Assembly: GCA_017530105.1 (NCBI GenBank)
Contig: JAFXMW010000143.1
Coordinates: 1 to 51,807 of the forward strand
Length of the DNA stretch: 51,807 nt
Direction: 5' to 3'
DNA from: Bacteroidales bacterium
GTDB lineage: Bacteria > Bacteroidota > Bacteroidia > Bacteroidales > P3
Shown: piece after piece, positions 34,575-43,300 of the stretch
Position numbering within the stretch: the first letter of the stretch is position 1
Layout of the letters: each line of letters starts with the position of its first letter
Made by a program: the position numbers and the translations under genes
Notes under the pieces: generated by a model
Told to the model about the DNA's origin: nothing
Database searches by the model: none
What the model saw: only the letters and a program-made list of their open reading frames with translations

Positions 34575-35778
34575 CCCCCAGAACATTGCCATAGCCGACT
34601 ACGACTATCCCCTGCCCGACGACCGCATCGCCAAATTCCCCTTGGCCCAGCGCGACCAATCCAAACTCCTGGTCTACAACCGCGGCGCCATATCCCAAAG
34701 CCTCTTCAACCAAATAGGCAACCACCTGCCCCAAAACACACTGCTGCTCTTCAACGACACCCGCGTCATCCATGCACGGCTATTCTTCCGCAAACCCACC
34801 GGCTCCACCATCGAAATCTTCTGCCTCGAACCCCACGCCATGCCCGTGGCCCAGGCATTCGAGCAACGCGAAAGCAGCACATGGCAATGCTTCATCGGCA
34901 ACAACAAAAAATGGAAAAGCGGTCCCCTCACCCGCACCGCCACCATACAAGGCCGCGACATCACCCTCACCGCCCAGCGCCAACAAGCCGTCGGCAACGC
35001 CTGGATAGTCCAATTCCAATGGACCGGCGGACTCTCCCTGGCCGAAATAATCGAAAACATGGGTGTCATCCCGCTGCCCCCCTACCTCAACCGCGAAGCA
35101 CAGGACTCCGACAACGACCGCTACCAAACCGTCTACGCCCACCAGCAAGGCTCCGTAGCCGCACCCACCGCCGGGCTCCACTTCACCCCACAACTGCTGC
35201 AAAACCTCCGAAACCAAGGCATCGAAACCGACTTCATCACCCTCCATGTCGGTGCCGGAACCTTCAAACCCGTCAGCACCCCCACCATCGGCGAACACGA
35301 AATGCACGTCGAACAAATCGAAATAACCCGCGACAATATCCTCCGCGTCCTCAACCACCTCGGCCGCCCCGTCATCCCCGTCGGCACCACCACCGTGCGC
35401 ACCCTCGAATCGGTCTATTGGTTCGGAGTTAAACTGGCCGACAACCCCGACGCCCAAGCCATGCACGTGCTTCAATGGGACCCCTACCAACTCGAACAAC
35501 GCAACATCCCCGCAGCCGCAGCCTACCAAAACGTGCTGCAATGGATGGCCGACCGCGGCATCGACACCCTCCACGGCGACACCCAGCTAATGATCGCCCC
35601 GGGCTACCGCTACCACATCATCAACGGACTCATCACCAACTTCCACCAACCCAAAAGCACACTCCTGCTGCTCGTCTCAGCCCTGATAGGCGATGCCTGG
35701 AAAGAATGTTACCGCTACGCCCTCGACCACCAATTCCGATTTCTCAGCTACGGCGACAGCTGCCTCTTCCTCCCCTGA
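34567..35778 (+). CDS. queA: tRNA ribosyltransferase-isomerase (queuosine synthesis)
   Basis: The 403-residue enzyme transfers and rearranges the ribose of S-adenosylmethionine onto preQ1 in tRNA. Motifs in order are 'DYDYPLPDDRIAKFPLAQRD', 'LLLFNDTRVIHARL', 'GVIPLPPYLN', 'RYQTVYAHQQGSVAAPTAGL', 'ITLHVGAGTFKPV' and 'LITNFHQPKSTLL'. All are family hallmarks. The start at 34567 overlaps pssA by 8 bases; the longer reading frame upstream is out of family. Third-position C is very frequent. ComF follows after 4 bases. Confidence 0.95.
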   Translation: MTNPQNIAIADYDYPLPDDRIAKFPLAQRDQSKLLVYNRGAISQSLFNQIGNHLPQNTLLLFNDTRVIHARLFFRKPTGSTIEIFCLEPHAMPVAQAFEQRESSTWQCFIGNNKKWKSGPLTRTATIQGRDITLTAQRQQAVGNAWIVQFQWTGGLSLAEIIENMGVIPLPPYLNREAQDSDNDRYQTVYAHQQGSVAAPTAGLHFTPQLLQNLRNQGIETDFITLHVGAGTFKPVSTPTIGEHEMHVEQIEITRDNILRVLNHLGRPVIPVGTTTVRTLESVYWFGVKLADNPDAQAMHVLQWDPYQLEQRNIPAAAAYQNVLQWMADRGIDTLHGDTQLMIAPGYRYHIINGLITNFHQPKSTLLLLVSALIGDAWKECYRYALDHQFRFLSYGDSCLFLP

Positions 35779-35782
35779 ACCA

Positions 35783-36487
35783 ATGTCCACCCGCCTCATA
35801 CGCCCACTCAGGGAACTCTCGCGCATCATCTTCCCCACCCTCTGCTGCCACTGCGGGGAACCCCTCGTAGGCGACGAACAGGAACTGTGCACCTCATGTC
35901 TCGTCCAACTGCCCTGGACCCACAATGCCCCCATACCCGAAAACGAAGTGGAACTACGCCTCGCCGGACGCGTACCCTGCCAATCGGCGGCAGCCCTCCT
36001 CTACTTCCGCCAAGGCAACGTGGCCCAGACCATAGTCCACCAAATCAAATACTACGGCAACCTACGCCTGGCCAAACAATACGGGCAGCTCCTCGCCAAC
36101 GAACTCCTCGCCTCCGGGCGTTTCGGCGACATCGACCTCCTCGTCCCCGTGCCCCTGCATCCACGTCGCAAACTTCAGCGCGGCTACAACCAAAGCCAAC
36201 TGCTCTGCGAAGCCATGTCAGCAGTCATGCACCTCCCAGTAGTCACCGGCAACCTCTACCGCCGCCGCTACACCGACAGCCAAACCCACAAAAACCGCCT
36301 CGCCCGCATGGACAACATGAAAGAAGTCTTTGCCATCCACCGCCCCAAACAGTTCGAAAACAAACACATCCTACTGGTCGACGACATCATCACCACCGGT
36401 GCCACCACTGAAAACTGCTACCACGTCCTCCGCACCATACCCAACCTGCGCATCAGTATCGCCTCGCTCGCAGTGACAGCAATATAG
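35783..36487 (+). CDS. ComF-family phosphoribosyltransferase-like protein
   Basis: The 234-residue protein has an N-terminal zinc-ribbon ('CCHCGEPL' and 'LCTSC') and a phosphoribosyltransferase fold. 'VPVPLHPRRKLQRGYNQSQL' is the ComF hallmark, and 'ILLVDDIITTGATTENC' is the PRPP-binding loop. ComF proteins support natural transformation in several bacteria, but the family is widespread and the reaction is not firmly known. The start MSTRLIRPL lies 4 bases after queA, making it the last gene of the pssA-queA-comF unit. Repeat family B follows it. Confidence 0.9.
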   Translation: MSTRLIRPLRELSRIIFPTLCCHCGEPLVGDEQELCTSCLVQLPWTHNAPIPENEVELRLAGRVPCQSAAALLYFRQGNVAQTIVHQIKYYGNLRLAKQYGQLLANELLASGRFGDIDLLVPVPLHPRRKLQRGYNQSQLLCEAMSAVMHLPVVTGNLYRRRYTDSQTHKNRLARMDNMKEVFAIHRPKQFENKHILLVDDIITTGATTENCYHVLRTIPNLRISIASLAVTAI

Positions 36488-36531
36488 CAGCACCGCCAAA
36501 CCGCAACCCAAAGGACTCAAAAAAAACCTAC

Positions 36532-36638
36532 CTTCGCTCCTTCCCCTATTCTTCACCCCCATTTCTCCCATATTTCTCCCATCCGGGATGGGAGAAATAT
36601 GGGAGAAATATGGGAGAAGTGACGAACAACGAGCGAAG
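36532..36638. repeat. Palindromic repeat family B, copy 1
   Basis: The outer arms CTTCGCTC (36532-36539) and GAGCGAAG (36631-36638) enclose a core of tandem TTTCTCCCATA units facing their complements around ATCCGGGAT (two units on the left, three on the right). The whole is 107 bases, the same outer-arm to outer-arm length as the copy at 48174. It lies between comF and the promoter at 36708; no gene is present in 36488-36745. Confidence 0.9.
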
Positions 36639-36707
36639 CCTCTTCAATAGGAAATACATTATTTATATTAAAAATGAAAAAAAATTCATGATATTAAAAA
36701 AAAATTG

Positions 36708-36715
36708 TATTTTTG
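36708..36715 (+). promoter_or_regulatory. Bacteroidota -7 element of the four-gene envelope operon
   Basis: TATTTTTG in a very A-rich stretch, 30 bases before the lipoprotein start at 36746. Confidence 0.65.
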
Positions 36716-36745
36716 AAAAAACGACTATTATAATATATATAAACT

Positions 36746-37396
36746 ATGTTAAAGCATTTCAAACATTTACTAACAATTGCAGGATTGGTTGTCCTCCCGA
36801 TAATTCTTTTTTCGGGATGCTTGAAAGAGGGTAATGACACCATTGTCCTGCCTATTCCCGACGGGAAAATCCCCTATTCCGTCATCCCCGAAAAGTTGCA
36901 GGACTCGCTGCGCTTATCAGGGTTGACTATCCACGAGGGGCTGAACCCGGACACCATCAACGGCCGCTTTGTGGCGGCTCCGATGGTGCTGCATTATGCC
37001 TCCGACAACTATCAGGAGCTGTTCTACGACCTGTACATGTCCTTTAGCGGACAGACCCGCCGGGGGTTAATCAAGTACTACGAAACCCAGAAGCGCGACG
37101 ACATCAATGGCAAATCAATCATGGCCAACGTCATCGGCGAGGGCAAAGACGTGACCATGTACTGCTACCAGAACGTGTTCGAGTGCAACCAGAAAGGTGA
37201 CACGCTGTGGAGAAGCAAAACGGCCACTGTGGTCTCGGGTACAATAAGCGAAGAGGGCATCAAGGATTGCCAGTATGCCCATATTGTGCTGGACACTTGG
37301 GCTGCCGACGAATTCCATGCTTCGCCCTTGTCCAAACCCGGCACGTACCGTATTTGGTATGATGGCGACAAGATGGCAAAAAGATTATCGAAATAA
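36746..37396 (+). CDS. Lipoprotein of unknown function
   Basis: The 216-residue protein has a lipoprotein signal ending 'IILFSGC' (lipid Cys25). The mature part is mixed alpha/beta, with 'FVAAPMVLHYASDNYQELFY' and a C-terminal 'PGTYRIWYDGDKMAK'. I do not recognise a family. It lies 12 bases before an OmpA-domain barrel gene and heads four closely spaced plus-strand envelope genes (to 41224), so a role at the outer membrane is likely. Confidence 0.75.
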   Translation: MLKHFKHLLTIAGLVVLPIILFSGCLKEGNDTIVLPIPDGKIPYSVIPEKLQDSLRLSGLTIHEGLNPDTINGRFVAAPMVLHYASDNYQELFYDLYMSFSGQTRRGLIKYYETQKRDDINGKSIMANVIGEGKDVTMYCYQNVFECNQKGDTLWRSKTATVVSGTISEEGIKDCQYAHIVLDTWAADEFHASPLSKPGTYRIWYDGDKMAKRLSK

Positions 37397-37408
37397 TATT
37401 AAAGGCTT

Positions 37409-38848
37409 ATGCAGATGAAACACTTATTATCTTTAGCTTTGATTATATTGCTTTCGGCACAGGTTGCGATGGCACAGGCGCCGGAGTATGAGACTGTAGC
37501 CGATACCGCGAATGCCTCCGTAGCCGATGCACAATCGTCAGATGACGGTGCTTCGGTGGTTTTCCCCCATTGCCTGATTGGTATCAGGGGAGGCTTGAAC
37601 CTGTCCGACATGGTTTATTCGCACAAACCAGTGGACCGCTACAGCCATTTCCTGCAACCTCAAGGGTTGGTGGGTCTGTTCGGCCACTTCCAACTGGGTG
37701 AGAGTAATTTCTCTCTTCGTCCTGAGGTGACTCTTATCGGACGTGCCGACTCGTTGGAATGGAAGGACGTGCAGTACCGCATGAAGACCCATTATATTGA
37801 TTTCCGCCTGCCGGTGACGTACAATTTCCGTATTGAGGGTAGTCGTGTGTCGCCTTACCTTATGGTAGTACCCGAGTTCGGTCTGGCTTATGGCGGGAAG
37901 ATAGGCTACCATGCCGACGATTTCCCCAAAGGGGTGACAGCCAAAGTCACCAAAGCCGATGTGAAAGATTACGATGCCGGTGTGATGTTCGGTGCTGGTG
38001 TTGATTTCCTGGTCAACGCAGGGAGCACACCTATCTTGATGTCGGTAGAGGCTGGCTACAATCTGGGATTGGTCAACACTTTCGCCCAACGCGAGATAAA
38101 GGATAACCCCGATGTGGCCGACAATGCTCGTTCTATTATTGCCAACAAGTTTTTCGGAGCCCAGTTGTGGGAGGAGACCCGTCATAACCGCGGCATCGAA
38201 CTTGCCTTGCGTGTGGCTCTGCCTCTCGACTGCAACAGGAAGAAACCGGTGCGCGAAGTGGTTGATTTGGCAGATGTTCCTGAAAACACCCCCGACACAG
38301 TATACGTGGTGGTGGTGGATACAATGGAAAGAGTGCCCGACACCGTTTATATCGGTCAGCCCGAACCCAAAGACAATGACGAGGGTATAAGCTATGTGCG
38401 CAAGGATTGCTATTCATTTGCCGAGATGTATGCATTCATCACTCTTGGTGTGGATATCAGCGACAAGCGCATTTGCCTGTTTAACATCAACTTCGACTTT
38501 GATTCGTACCGTCTGCGTCCTGAATCGAAGCCCCCGCTGAACGATGTGGCCATGATGATGAAGGCTTATCCCGAAATGCGTATCAAGGTACTCGGCCATA
38601 CCGACAGCCTCGGCACCGATAACTATAACAACACATTGTCGCTGCAACGCTCTAACGCCGTCATCAAGTACCTTAAATCACAAGGTATCGAAGAGAGCCG
38701 AATGGTTCCCGAAGGATATGGCAAGAAGTATCCCATCGACACCAACAAGACTGACCAAGGCCGTTTCAGAAACCGCCGTGTGGAGATTGAGGTGCTGAAT
38801 GTGGGAATGCATATCACTGACAATGGCGAAAGCAAGAAAAACGAATAA
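37409..38848 (+). CDS. Outer-membrane beta-barrel protein with C-terminal OmpA domain
   Basis: The 479-residue protein has a signal peptide ending 'QVAMAQ' and a barrel domain of the PorT/OMP_b-brl type (about 50-275; 'GIRGGLNLSDMVYSH', 'LRPEVTLIG', 'YLMVVPEFGLAYGGK'). A linker with two 'DTVYVVVVDTMERVPDTVYI'-like strings follows. The OmpA peptidoglycan-binding domain is at about 355-465 ('FDFDSYRLRPES', 'VLGHTDSLGTDNYN', 'LSLQRSNAVIKYL', 'FRNRRVEIEV'). It probably tethers the outer membrane to peptidoglycan. An in-frame ATG two codons in (37415) is an equally good start. Confidence 0.88.
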   Translation: MQMKHLLSLALIILLSAQVAMAQAPEYETVADTANASVADAQSSDDGASVVFPHCLIGIRGGLNLSDMVYSHKPVDRYSHFLQPQGLVGLFGHFQLGESNFSLRPEVTLIGRADSLEWKDVQYRMKTHYIDFRLPVTYNFRIEGSRVSPYLMVVPEFGLAYGGKIGYHADDFPKGVTAKVTKADVKDYDAGVMFGAGVDFLVNAGSTPILMSVEAGYNLGLVNTFAQREIKDNPDVADNARSIIANKFFGAQLWEETRHNRGIELALRVALPLDCNRKKPVREVVDLADVPENTPDTVYVVVVDTMERVPDTVYIGQPEPKDNDEGISYVRKDCYSFAEMYAFITLGVDISDKRICLFNINFDFDSYRLRPESKPPLNDVAMMMKAYPEMRIKVLGHTDSLGTDNYNNTLSLQRSNAVIKYLKSQGIEESRMVPEGYGKKYPIDTNKTDQGRFRNRRVEIEVLNVGMHITDNGESKKNE

Positions 38849-38876
38849 TTATTCAAACACTAATAACAAAACTATT

Positions 38877-39395
38877 ATGTTTAAATCTATCAAAACAATA
38901 GTTATAGTGATGGCTGTATTGCTGGGAGGAGTAGGCTCCCTGCAGGCACAGCAGGCCATCACTTGTTTCGGCGGTGATGTGATGATGGGCAGCACCGGCA
39001 GTATTAGCTTCAGCGGTGGCGAGGTGGCAGTGAAAGCCTCTACTGCACGAGCCATTACGGTGGTAGATGTCACCGAGTCTTTTACTGAAGGAGTGCAACA
39101 GCCCTTCACCGAAAGAGACCGTGCCCAACAGCAAGGTATCGCAGAAATCGCCTTGAACATGTCGATATACCCTAACCCCACGGCAGACAACGTGGTGGTG
39201 GAGTGCGACAAACTGGCAGGTGAAATAACCTACACGCTCTATGGCACAAACGGACAGGTTCTGCAAAAGGGAACCTACAAAGGTGGCCGGCAACAGATTG
39301 ACATGGAACAATATGCTGCAGGCAACTACATGTTGCAGATTGCAACACTCGACAAATCAAAAATGAATGTTTATAAAATTATAAAGGCAAAATAG
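38877..39395 (+). CDS. Small T9SS-secreted protein
   Basis: The 172-residue protein has a signal peptide ending 'GSLQAQ' and a short Gly/Ser-rich central part ('GSTGSISFSGGEVAVKA'). A T9SS sorting domain begins 'SIYPNPTADNVVVE' (about 100-172) and continues 'YTLYGTNGQVLQKG' and 'AGNYMLQIAT'. The mature cargo is therefore only about 75 residues, very small for this pathway. It lies 28 bases after the OmpA-domain barrel and 2 bases before the FISUMP-like gene. The start at 38877 is fixed by the signal peptide. Confidence 0.85.
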   Translation: MFKSIKTIVIVMAVLLGGVGSLQAQQAITCFGGDVMMGSTGSISFSGGEVAVKASTARAITVVDVTESFTEGVQQPFTERDRAQQQGIAEIALNMSIYPNPTADNVVVECDKLAGEITYTLYGTNGQVLQKGTYKGGRQQIDMEQYAAGNYMLQIATLDKSKMNVYKIIKAK

Positions 39396-39397
39396 TC

Positions 39398-41224
39398 ATG
39401 AAAAAAGTTATTCTTTCCTTATTATCGCTTATCCTTCTTGCTGGTAGCGTCATAGCCCAGACCCCAAAAGGATTTAACTATCAGGCAGTGGTGAGAAACT
39501 CTGCCGGACATCTGATGGCCTACAGTATGGTGGGTGTGAGACTCAGCATTGTTCAAGGTTCGGCCACAGGTTCAACCGTGTATGAACAAACCGAGACCGT
39601 AATCACAAACGGCAATGGCCTGTTTACCCTGGTTGTGGGTGACAATTCGGCTGATTTCGATAACATTAACTGGTCTAATGGTCCTTACTACATCGTAAGC
39701 GAGATTGACCCCAATGGTGGCAATAACTACACATTGTCCACTTCACAGAAAATTCTGGCCATCCCCTACGCACTCCATGCCACAGTGGCCGACCGCATTA
39801 GTGAGAATTTCGTTTTCGACGAGAGAGACCCCCGTTTCAGAGAATGGGGTTATCTTTACGACAGCCTGCGCAATGCCCCTACACGGCTGAGCGACTTTAT
39901 CAATGACTTGGAATTCACCTTGCATGGCGACACCCTGTTTTACAATGAAAACAACTACATCATTCTGCCCCGCGTCACTGGGACAGGTTTCTCAACCGTT
40001 GAATGGGACAGTGTGCTTCATCACCCCATTTACCTCAGCCAGTTCATCAACGACCTGAATTTCATCACTCCCGGTGAAATCCGCATCAGCGGCGACACCC
40101 TGTTCTTTAATGACAACAGCTATGTGATTTTGCCGCCCACTACCACTATCGAGTGGGACAGCGTTTTGAATCACCCCACAGCCCTGAGCCAGTTCACCAA
40201 CGATTTGGGCTTTATCACCACTGAGAGCCAAGGTTTGGCTGATGTTATTGCCATCAACAACAACGCCAACGGCCAGATAAAGAATTTGAGTTATCCCACC
40301 GACTCGCTGGATGCTGTGAACAAGGCATACGTTGACTCTCTGGTAGCCGCCTTGAATGACCGCATCGACAGCATCAACAATGTATATGAACAACGCTTCG
40401 ACAGCATCAACAACCGTGTGTTTGAACTTGAACACCCAAAGGTTCCCGGTGCTCTTCCCGGTATCTTTACTGTAAGCGCAACGAAGAAAGTGAATTTCTC
40501 GCAAGGCAATCTGCAATACAGACCCCGTATCAAAACCTGGCGCTTTGCTGTGAACCAATACGATATTGCCGGTAGTGACAACAACAATGTTTTCATGCAG
40601 GCTTACTGCTCCTCGTGGGTTGACCTGTTTGGCTATGGCACAAGCGGATGGGACGGCGGTGCAGGACGTTTCATGCCTTATGAGACTACTACCAACAATA
40701 CCGAATATACCGAGGCTACCGATGGTAACGACCTCGTTGATTTCTATGCCAATGCCGACTGGGGTTTCTACAATCCCATCATCAATGGCGGCAACCAGAT
40801 GGCCATGTGGCGTACCCTCACCTACAGCGAATGGACCTATCTGCTGACTCAGCGTCCCAATGCATCGGAATTGAAAGGTCTGGCCACTGTTGAGAGTACT
40901 CCCGGCTTTATCCTGTTGCCCGACGATTGGCAATGCCCTGCAGGGTTGACTTTCGTCAACACTAATAGCGACTATACCACCAATGTATACAACGCCACAA
41001 GCTGGGCTGCAATGGAAGCTGCCGGAGCTGTGTTCCTGCCTGCTGCAGGAGAGCGTACCAGCAGCTCGACGAGCAACATCGGCATCCTCGGTAATTACTG
41101 GAGTGCAAGCCATGTGAACGGTACCACTGGATATTCATTCCACGTTGCTCCCAACTCCAATGTGATGCAAAACACTGTTACCTATTCCACCGGTTGCTCG
41201 GTGCGTTTGGTAAGAGACTATTGA
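39398..41224 (+). CDS. Secreted protein with collagen-binding-like N-terminus and FISUMP-like C-terminus
   Basis: The 608-residue protein starts with a signal peptide (about 1-20). 'TPKGFNYQAVVRNSAGHLM' and 'NGLFTLVVGD' mark a domain (about 21-130) that begins many Bacteroidales surface proteins. Short repeats 'WDSVLxHPxxLSQFxNDLxF' occur twice at about 207-290, with a weaker third nearby. A coiled-coil-like stretch ('DSLVAALNDRIDSINNVYEQ') leads to a FISUMP-like C-terminal domain (about 350-608: 'VNFSQGNLQYRP', 'WRFAVNQYDIAG', 'LLPDDWQCP', 'LGNYWSASHVN'). No T9SS domain is seen. It is the last gene of the operon and is followed by a strong terminator. Confidence 0.82.
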   Translation: MKKVILSLLSLILLAGSVIAQTPKGFNYQAVVRNSAGHLMAYSMVGVRLSIVQGSATGSTVYEQTETVITNGNGLFTLVVGDNSADFDNINWSNGPYYIVSEIDPNGGNNYTLSTSQKILAIPYALHATVADRISENFVFDERDPRFREWGYLYDSLRNAPTRLSDFINDLEFTLHGDTLFYNENNYIILPRVTGTGFSTVEWDSVLHHPIYLSQFINDLNFITPGEIRISGDTLFFNDNSYVILPPTTTIEWDSVLNHPTALSQFTNDLGFITTESQGLADVIAINNNANGQIKNLSYPTDSLDAVNKAYVDSLVAALNDRIDSINNVYEQRFDSINNRVFELEHPKVPGALPGIFTVSATKKVNFSQGNLQYRPRIKTWRFAVNQYDIAGSDNNNVFMQAYCSSWVDLFGYGTSGWDGGAGRFMPYETTTNNTEYTEATDGNDLVDFYANADWGFYNPIINGGNQMAMWRTLTYSEWTYLLTQRPNASELKGLATVESTPGFILLPDDWQCPAGLTFVNTNSDYTTNVYNATSWAAMEAAGAVFLPAAGERTSSSTSNIGILGNYWSASHVNGTTGYSFHVAPNSNVMQNTVTYSTGCSVRLVRDY

Positions 41225-41240
41225 TTTAAAATAAATGAAT

Positions 41241-41276
41241 AAAAAAGAGGGTGCCTTTTAAGACACCCTCTTTTTT
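41241..41276. terminator. Two-way terminator between convergent genes
   Basis: AAAAAAGAGGGTG and CACCCTCTTTTTT flank a short loop, giving A and T tracts that serve both strands; its right end touches the stop codon of the MutS-like gene. Confidence 0.92.
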
Positions 41277-42645
41277 ATTTGTTGAGGTAGTTCCGAGCCA
41301 AGGAGATGAGATCGGGATGGCACGATAACATCTCCGCTATTCGGAGTGCTTCGTGAGGTACTTCATCACTGTCATCCTCGATTAATGAGTAATCAATGAA
41401 ACTGTTGATGTTCTGAGCCGATAGGGGAACATTCACCATGCTCTCTACAAATCCTTTCACCCTCAATCGACGACACTGGAGTCCCAGTTGACTATAGTGG
41501 GTAGTAATGAGGGTTATGGAATGTCTGCTATCCATGATAGAGGCAAGTGCCTGTACAAGGGCTTTTCCTTCTATAGGGTTCGTCGTACGGGCAGGCTCGT
41601 CAATGAGGACAAGAAGACGCTCTTTCTGGCTGCGATAAAGCACTTCGCTGATGCGTGTAATCTCGGAAGCAAAACTGCTGAGACCGTTCATCTCGTTCTG
41701 TTCATCTCCTATTGAAAAGACTACATCGTCGACGGGCTGAAGGCAACAGCACTCAACTGGCAAAGGGAATCCAAATTGAAACATCAGCTGCACCAGCCCT
41801 ACACTCTTCAATAAGACCGTCTTTCCGGCCATATTGGCTCCGGTTATCATGGTGACACCTTGGGGTATTTCTATATCTACCGGTTGATATCTCAATCCAG
41901 ATTTCTCGTTATGCTGTTTCAGACGGGGGTTGAACAATCCACGTATATATGAATTAGCCCCGTCAATGGGGTTTTGCAAATGCCATGATTGCGACAAGAC
42001 AGCACGAGCCATGGTGAAATCGATATATGCCATTTGCTCAAGCGACGAGATAAGTATTTCCGAATATGGATGTAACTGTTCACAGAGTGAAATGATAACC
42101 TGCTGCTGAATTTCATTTTGCTGTGAAAGCAAGAGTCCCATCTTCTCCTCATTGGCACTCTTCATCTGGCCACGTAAAGGTGCGAGACGGCTGTCATAGC
42201 TGTCGTAAATATAGAAATTGGGTACCCCTGTACTATCGGGGTCAAGGAGTTGGAATACAGCAGAAATATCGGGGATGGGAAACTTTTCGGACAACAACAT
42301 GTTTGCCAATGCCTGTCGACTGTTGTTGCATAGATAAGCAAGATTTTTTATTTCAAATAATTCAACCTCATCAAGAATTACATGATTCTTCAAACTTATC
42401 AGAGTTGAACGGATATCATGTAACTGCATTAATTGATGCCTTAATATGTTGACATCCTTGCTATTTTCGGAATCAAGCATTGCCAACTCTATGGCTTTAA
42501 CAAGTGCTTGCTCGCGATAGAGATCGTCATAATTGGTAAGCCACTGTTGCTCGAGCATCCTTCGGCGTCCCGCAGATGACATGAACTCCATACTATCAGC
42601 CACAAACATGAGTCCTGGCACTTCCTTTATTTTATCCTTGAACAT
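41275..42645 (-). CDS. MutS-like ATPase without mismatch-recognition domain
   Basis: The 456-residue protein holds only the lever/clamp helices and the ATPase domain of the MutS family. Walker A is 'MITGANMAGKTVLLKSVGL' (normally TGPNMxGKST); 'FSIGDEQNEMNGLSSFASEI' is the signature loop. 'LLVLIDEPARTTNPIEG' is Walker B with the catalytic Glu, and 'ITLITTHY' is the His switch. The mismatch-binding and connector domains and a Smr nuclease are missing, so it is neither MutS1 nor MutS2. Related short MutS-like genes occur beside lysine-aminomutase genes in anaerobes, but no such genes are seen here. The function is unclear. Confidence 0.85.
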   Translation of the reverse strand: MFKDKIKEVPGLMFVADSMEFMSSAGRRRMLEQQWLTNYDDLYREQALVKAIELAMLDSENSKDVNILRHQLMQLHDIRSTLISLKNHVILDEVELFEIKNLAYLCNNSRQALANMLLSEKFPIPDISAVFQLLDPDSTGVPNFYIYDSYDSRLAPLRGQMKSANEEKMGLLLSQQNEIQQQVIISLCEQLHPYSEILISSLEQMAYIDFTMARAVLSQSWHLQNPIDGANSYIRGLFNPRLKQHNEKSGLRYQPVDIEIPQGVTMITGANMAGKTVLLKSVGLVQLMFQFGFPLPVECCCLQPVDDVVFSIGDEQNEMNGLSSFASEITRISEVLYRSQKERLLVLIDEPARTTNPIEGKALVQALASIMDSRHSITLITTHYSQLGLQCRRLRVKGFVESMVNVPLSAQNINSFIDYSLIEDDSDEVPHEALRIAEMLSCHPDLISLARNYLNK

Positions 42646-42730
42646 TTCTATTCGAATGACGGAAGATAAATAAATTGAAAAAGGGCAAGTTTATACAAAC
42701 CGCCCTTAGATTGATTCGTGCAGACAAATA

Positions 42731-42928
42731 CTACTTGTCAAGCTCCTGCTGACGCAGATGCTGAACATAGATGGCTTTCTGTCTACGTTCCCGGTTGATT
42801 ACGGAAGGTTTCGTAAATTTCTGACGCTCGCGAAGTTCTTTCACGACACCAGTTTTTTCGAATTTTCTCTTAAGTTTTTTCAGGGCTTTTTCGATGTTTT
42901 CACCTTCTTTAATAGGAACTACAATCAT
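42731..42928 (-). CDS. rpsU: 30S ribosomal protein bS21
   Basis: The 65-residue basic protein begins 'MIVVPIKEGENIEKALKKLK' and matches bS21 throughout, including 'KFEKTGVVKELRERQ' and 'FTKPSVINRERRQKA'. bS21 sits next to the 16S 3' end, where it affects anti-Shine-Dalgarno access; in Bacteroidia that site is normally masked. Its own mRNA carries a strong Shine-Dalgarno sequence, in keeping with reported autoregulation by bS21 in this class. It lies downstream of rpmB in the same direction, 66 bases away. Confidence 0.96.
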   Translation of the reverse strand: MIVVPIKEGENIEKALKKLKRKFEKTGVVKELRERQKFTKPSVINRERRQKAIYVQHLRQQELDK

Positions 42929-42935
42929 TGTTGAT

Positions 42936-42943
42936 ACCTCTTT
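42936..42943 (-). promoter_or_regulatory. Strong Shine-Dalgarno sequence of rpsU
   Basis: On the minus strand AAAGAGGT lies 7 bases before the rpsU ATG, giving a GAGGT match to the 16S tail at the right spacing. Other starts in this window show nothing comparable, as expected for Bacteroidota. Confidence 0.8.
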
Positions 42944-42994
42944 CTTGTTAGAAATTTATAAATATTGTTTATTTAATCCTTTTTTGACATTTGC

Positions 42995-43234
42995 TTAGAA
43001 CTGCAGATGACCTTGAGCTGCTGCATCGTTAAGAGCGGCCAAAATACCTTTCTTATTGATGATACGCATACCTTTTGCACTAACTTTCAGAGTAATCCAC
43101 ATATCCTCTTCAGGAATGTAGAACTTCTTGGTCTGCAGATTGGGAGAAAACGTGCGCTTAGTATGAGTGCGCGAGTGGGAAACATTGTTACCACGGATTA
43201 CTTTTTTACCTGTGATTTCACAAATCTTTGACAT
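42995..43234 (-). CDS. rpmB: 50S ribosomal protein bL28
   Basis: The 79-residue protein begins 'SKICEITGKKVIRGNNVSHS' and continues 'RTKRTFSPNLQ'-like sequence ('THTKRTFSPNLQTKKFY') and 'MRIINKKGI', all typical of bL28. In many Bacteroidales rpmB is followed by rpmG; here the next gene is rpsU and rpmG is not in view. No zinc CxxC pair is present. Confidence 0.95.
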   Translation of the reverse strand: MSKICEITGKKVIRGNNVSHSRTHTKRTFSPNLQTKKFYIPEEDMWITLKVSAKGMRIINKKGILAALNDAAAQGHLQF

Positions 43235-43300
43235 GCTATATATACTTTTTAATGTTAATCTTCGTTATTTATGAGCATTTTTTCTTTTGGAAAACGGGTG

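Noticed and set aside
34881..35432. Arg/Pro-rich frame inside queA
   Set aside because: It is an out-of-frame reading of a C-rich gene; queA motifs are continuous in the main frame.
36532..36638. Integron attC or phage attachment site reading of repeat family B
   Set aside because: No integrase gene or attC-type core (GTTRRRY) is present, and both copies sit at gene ends without cassettes.
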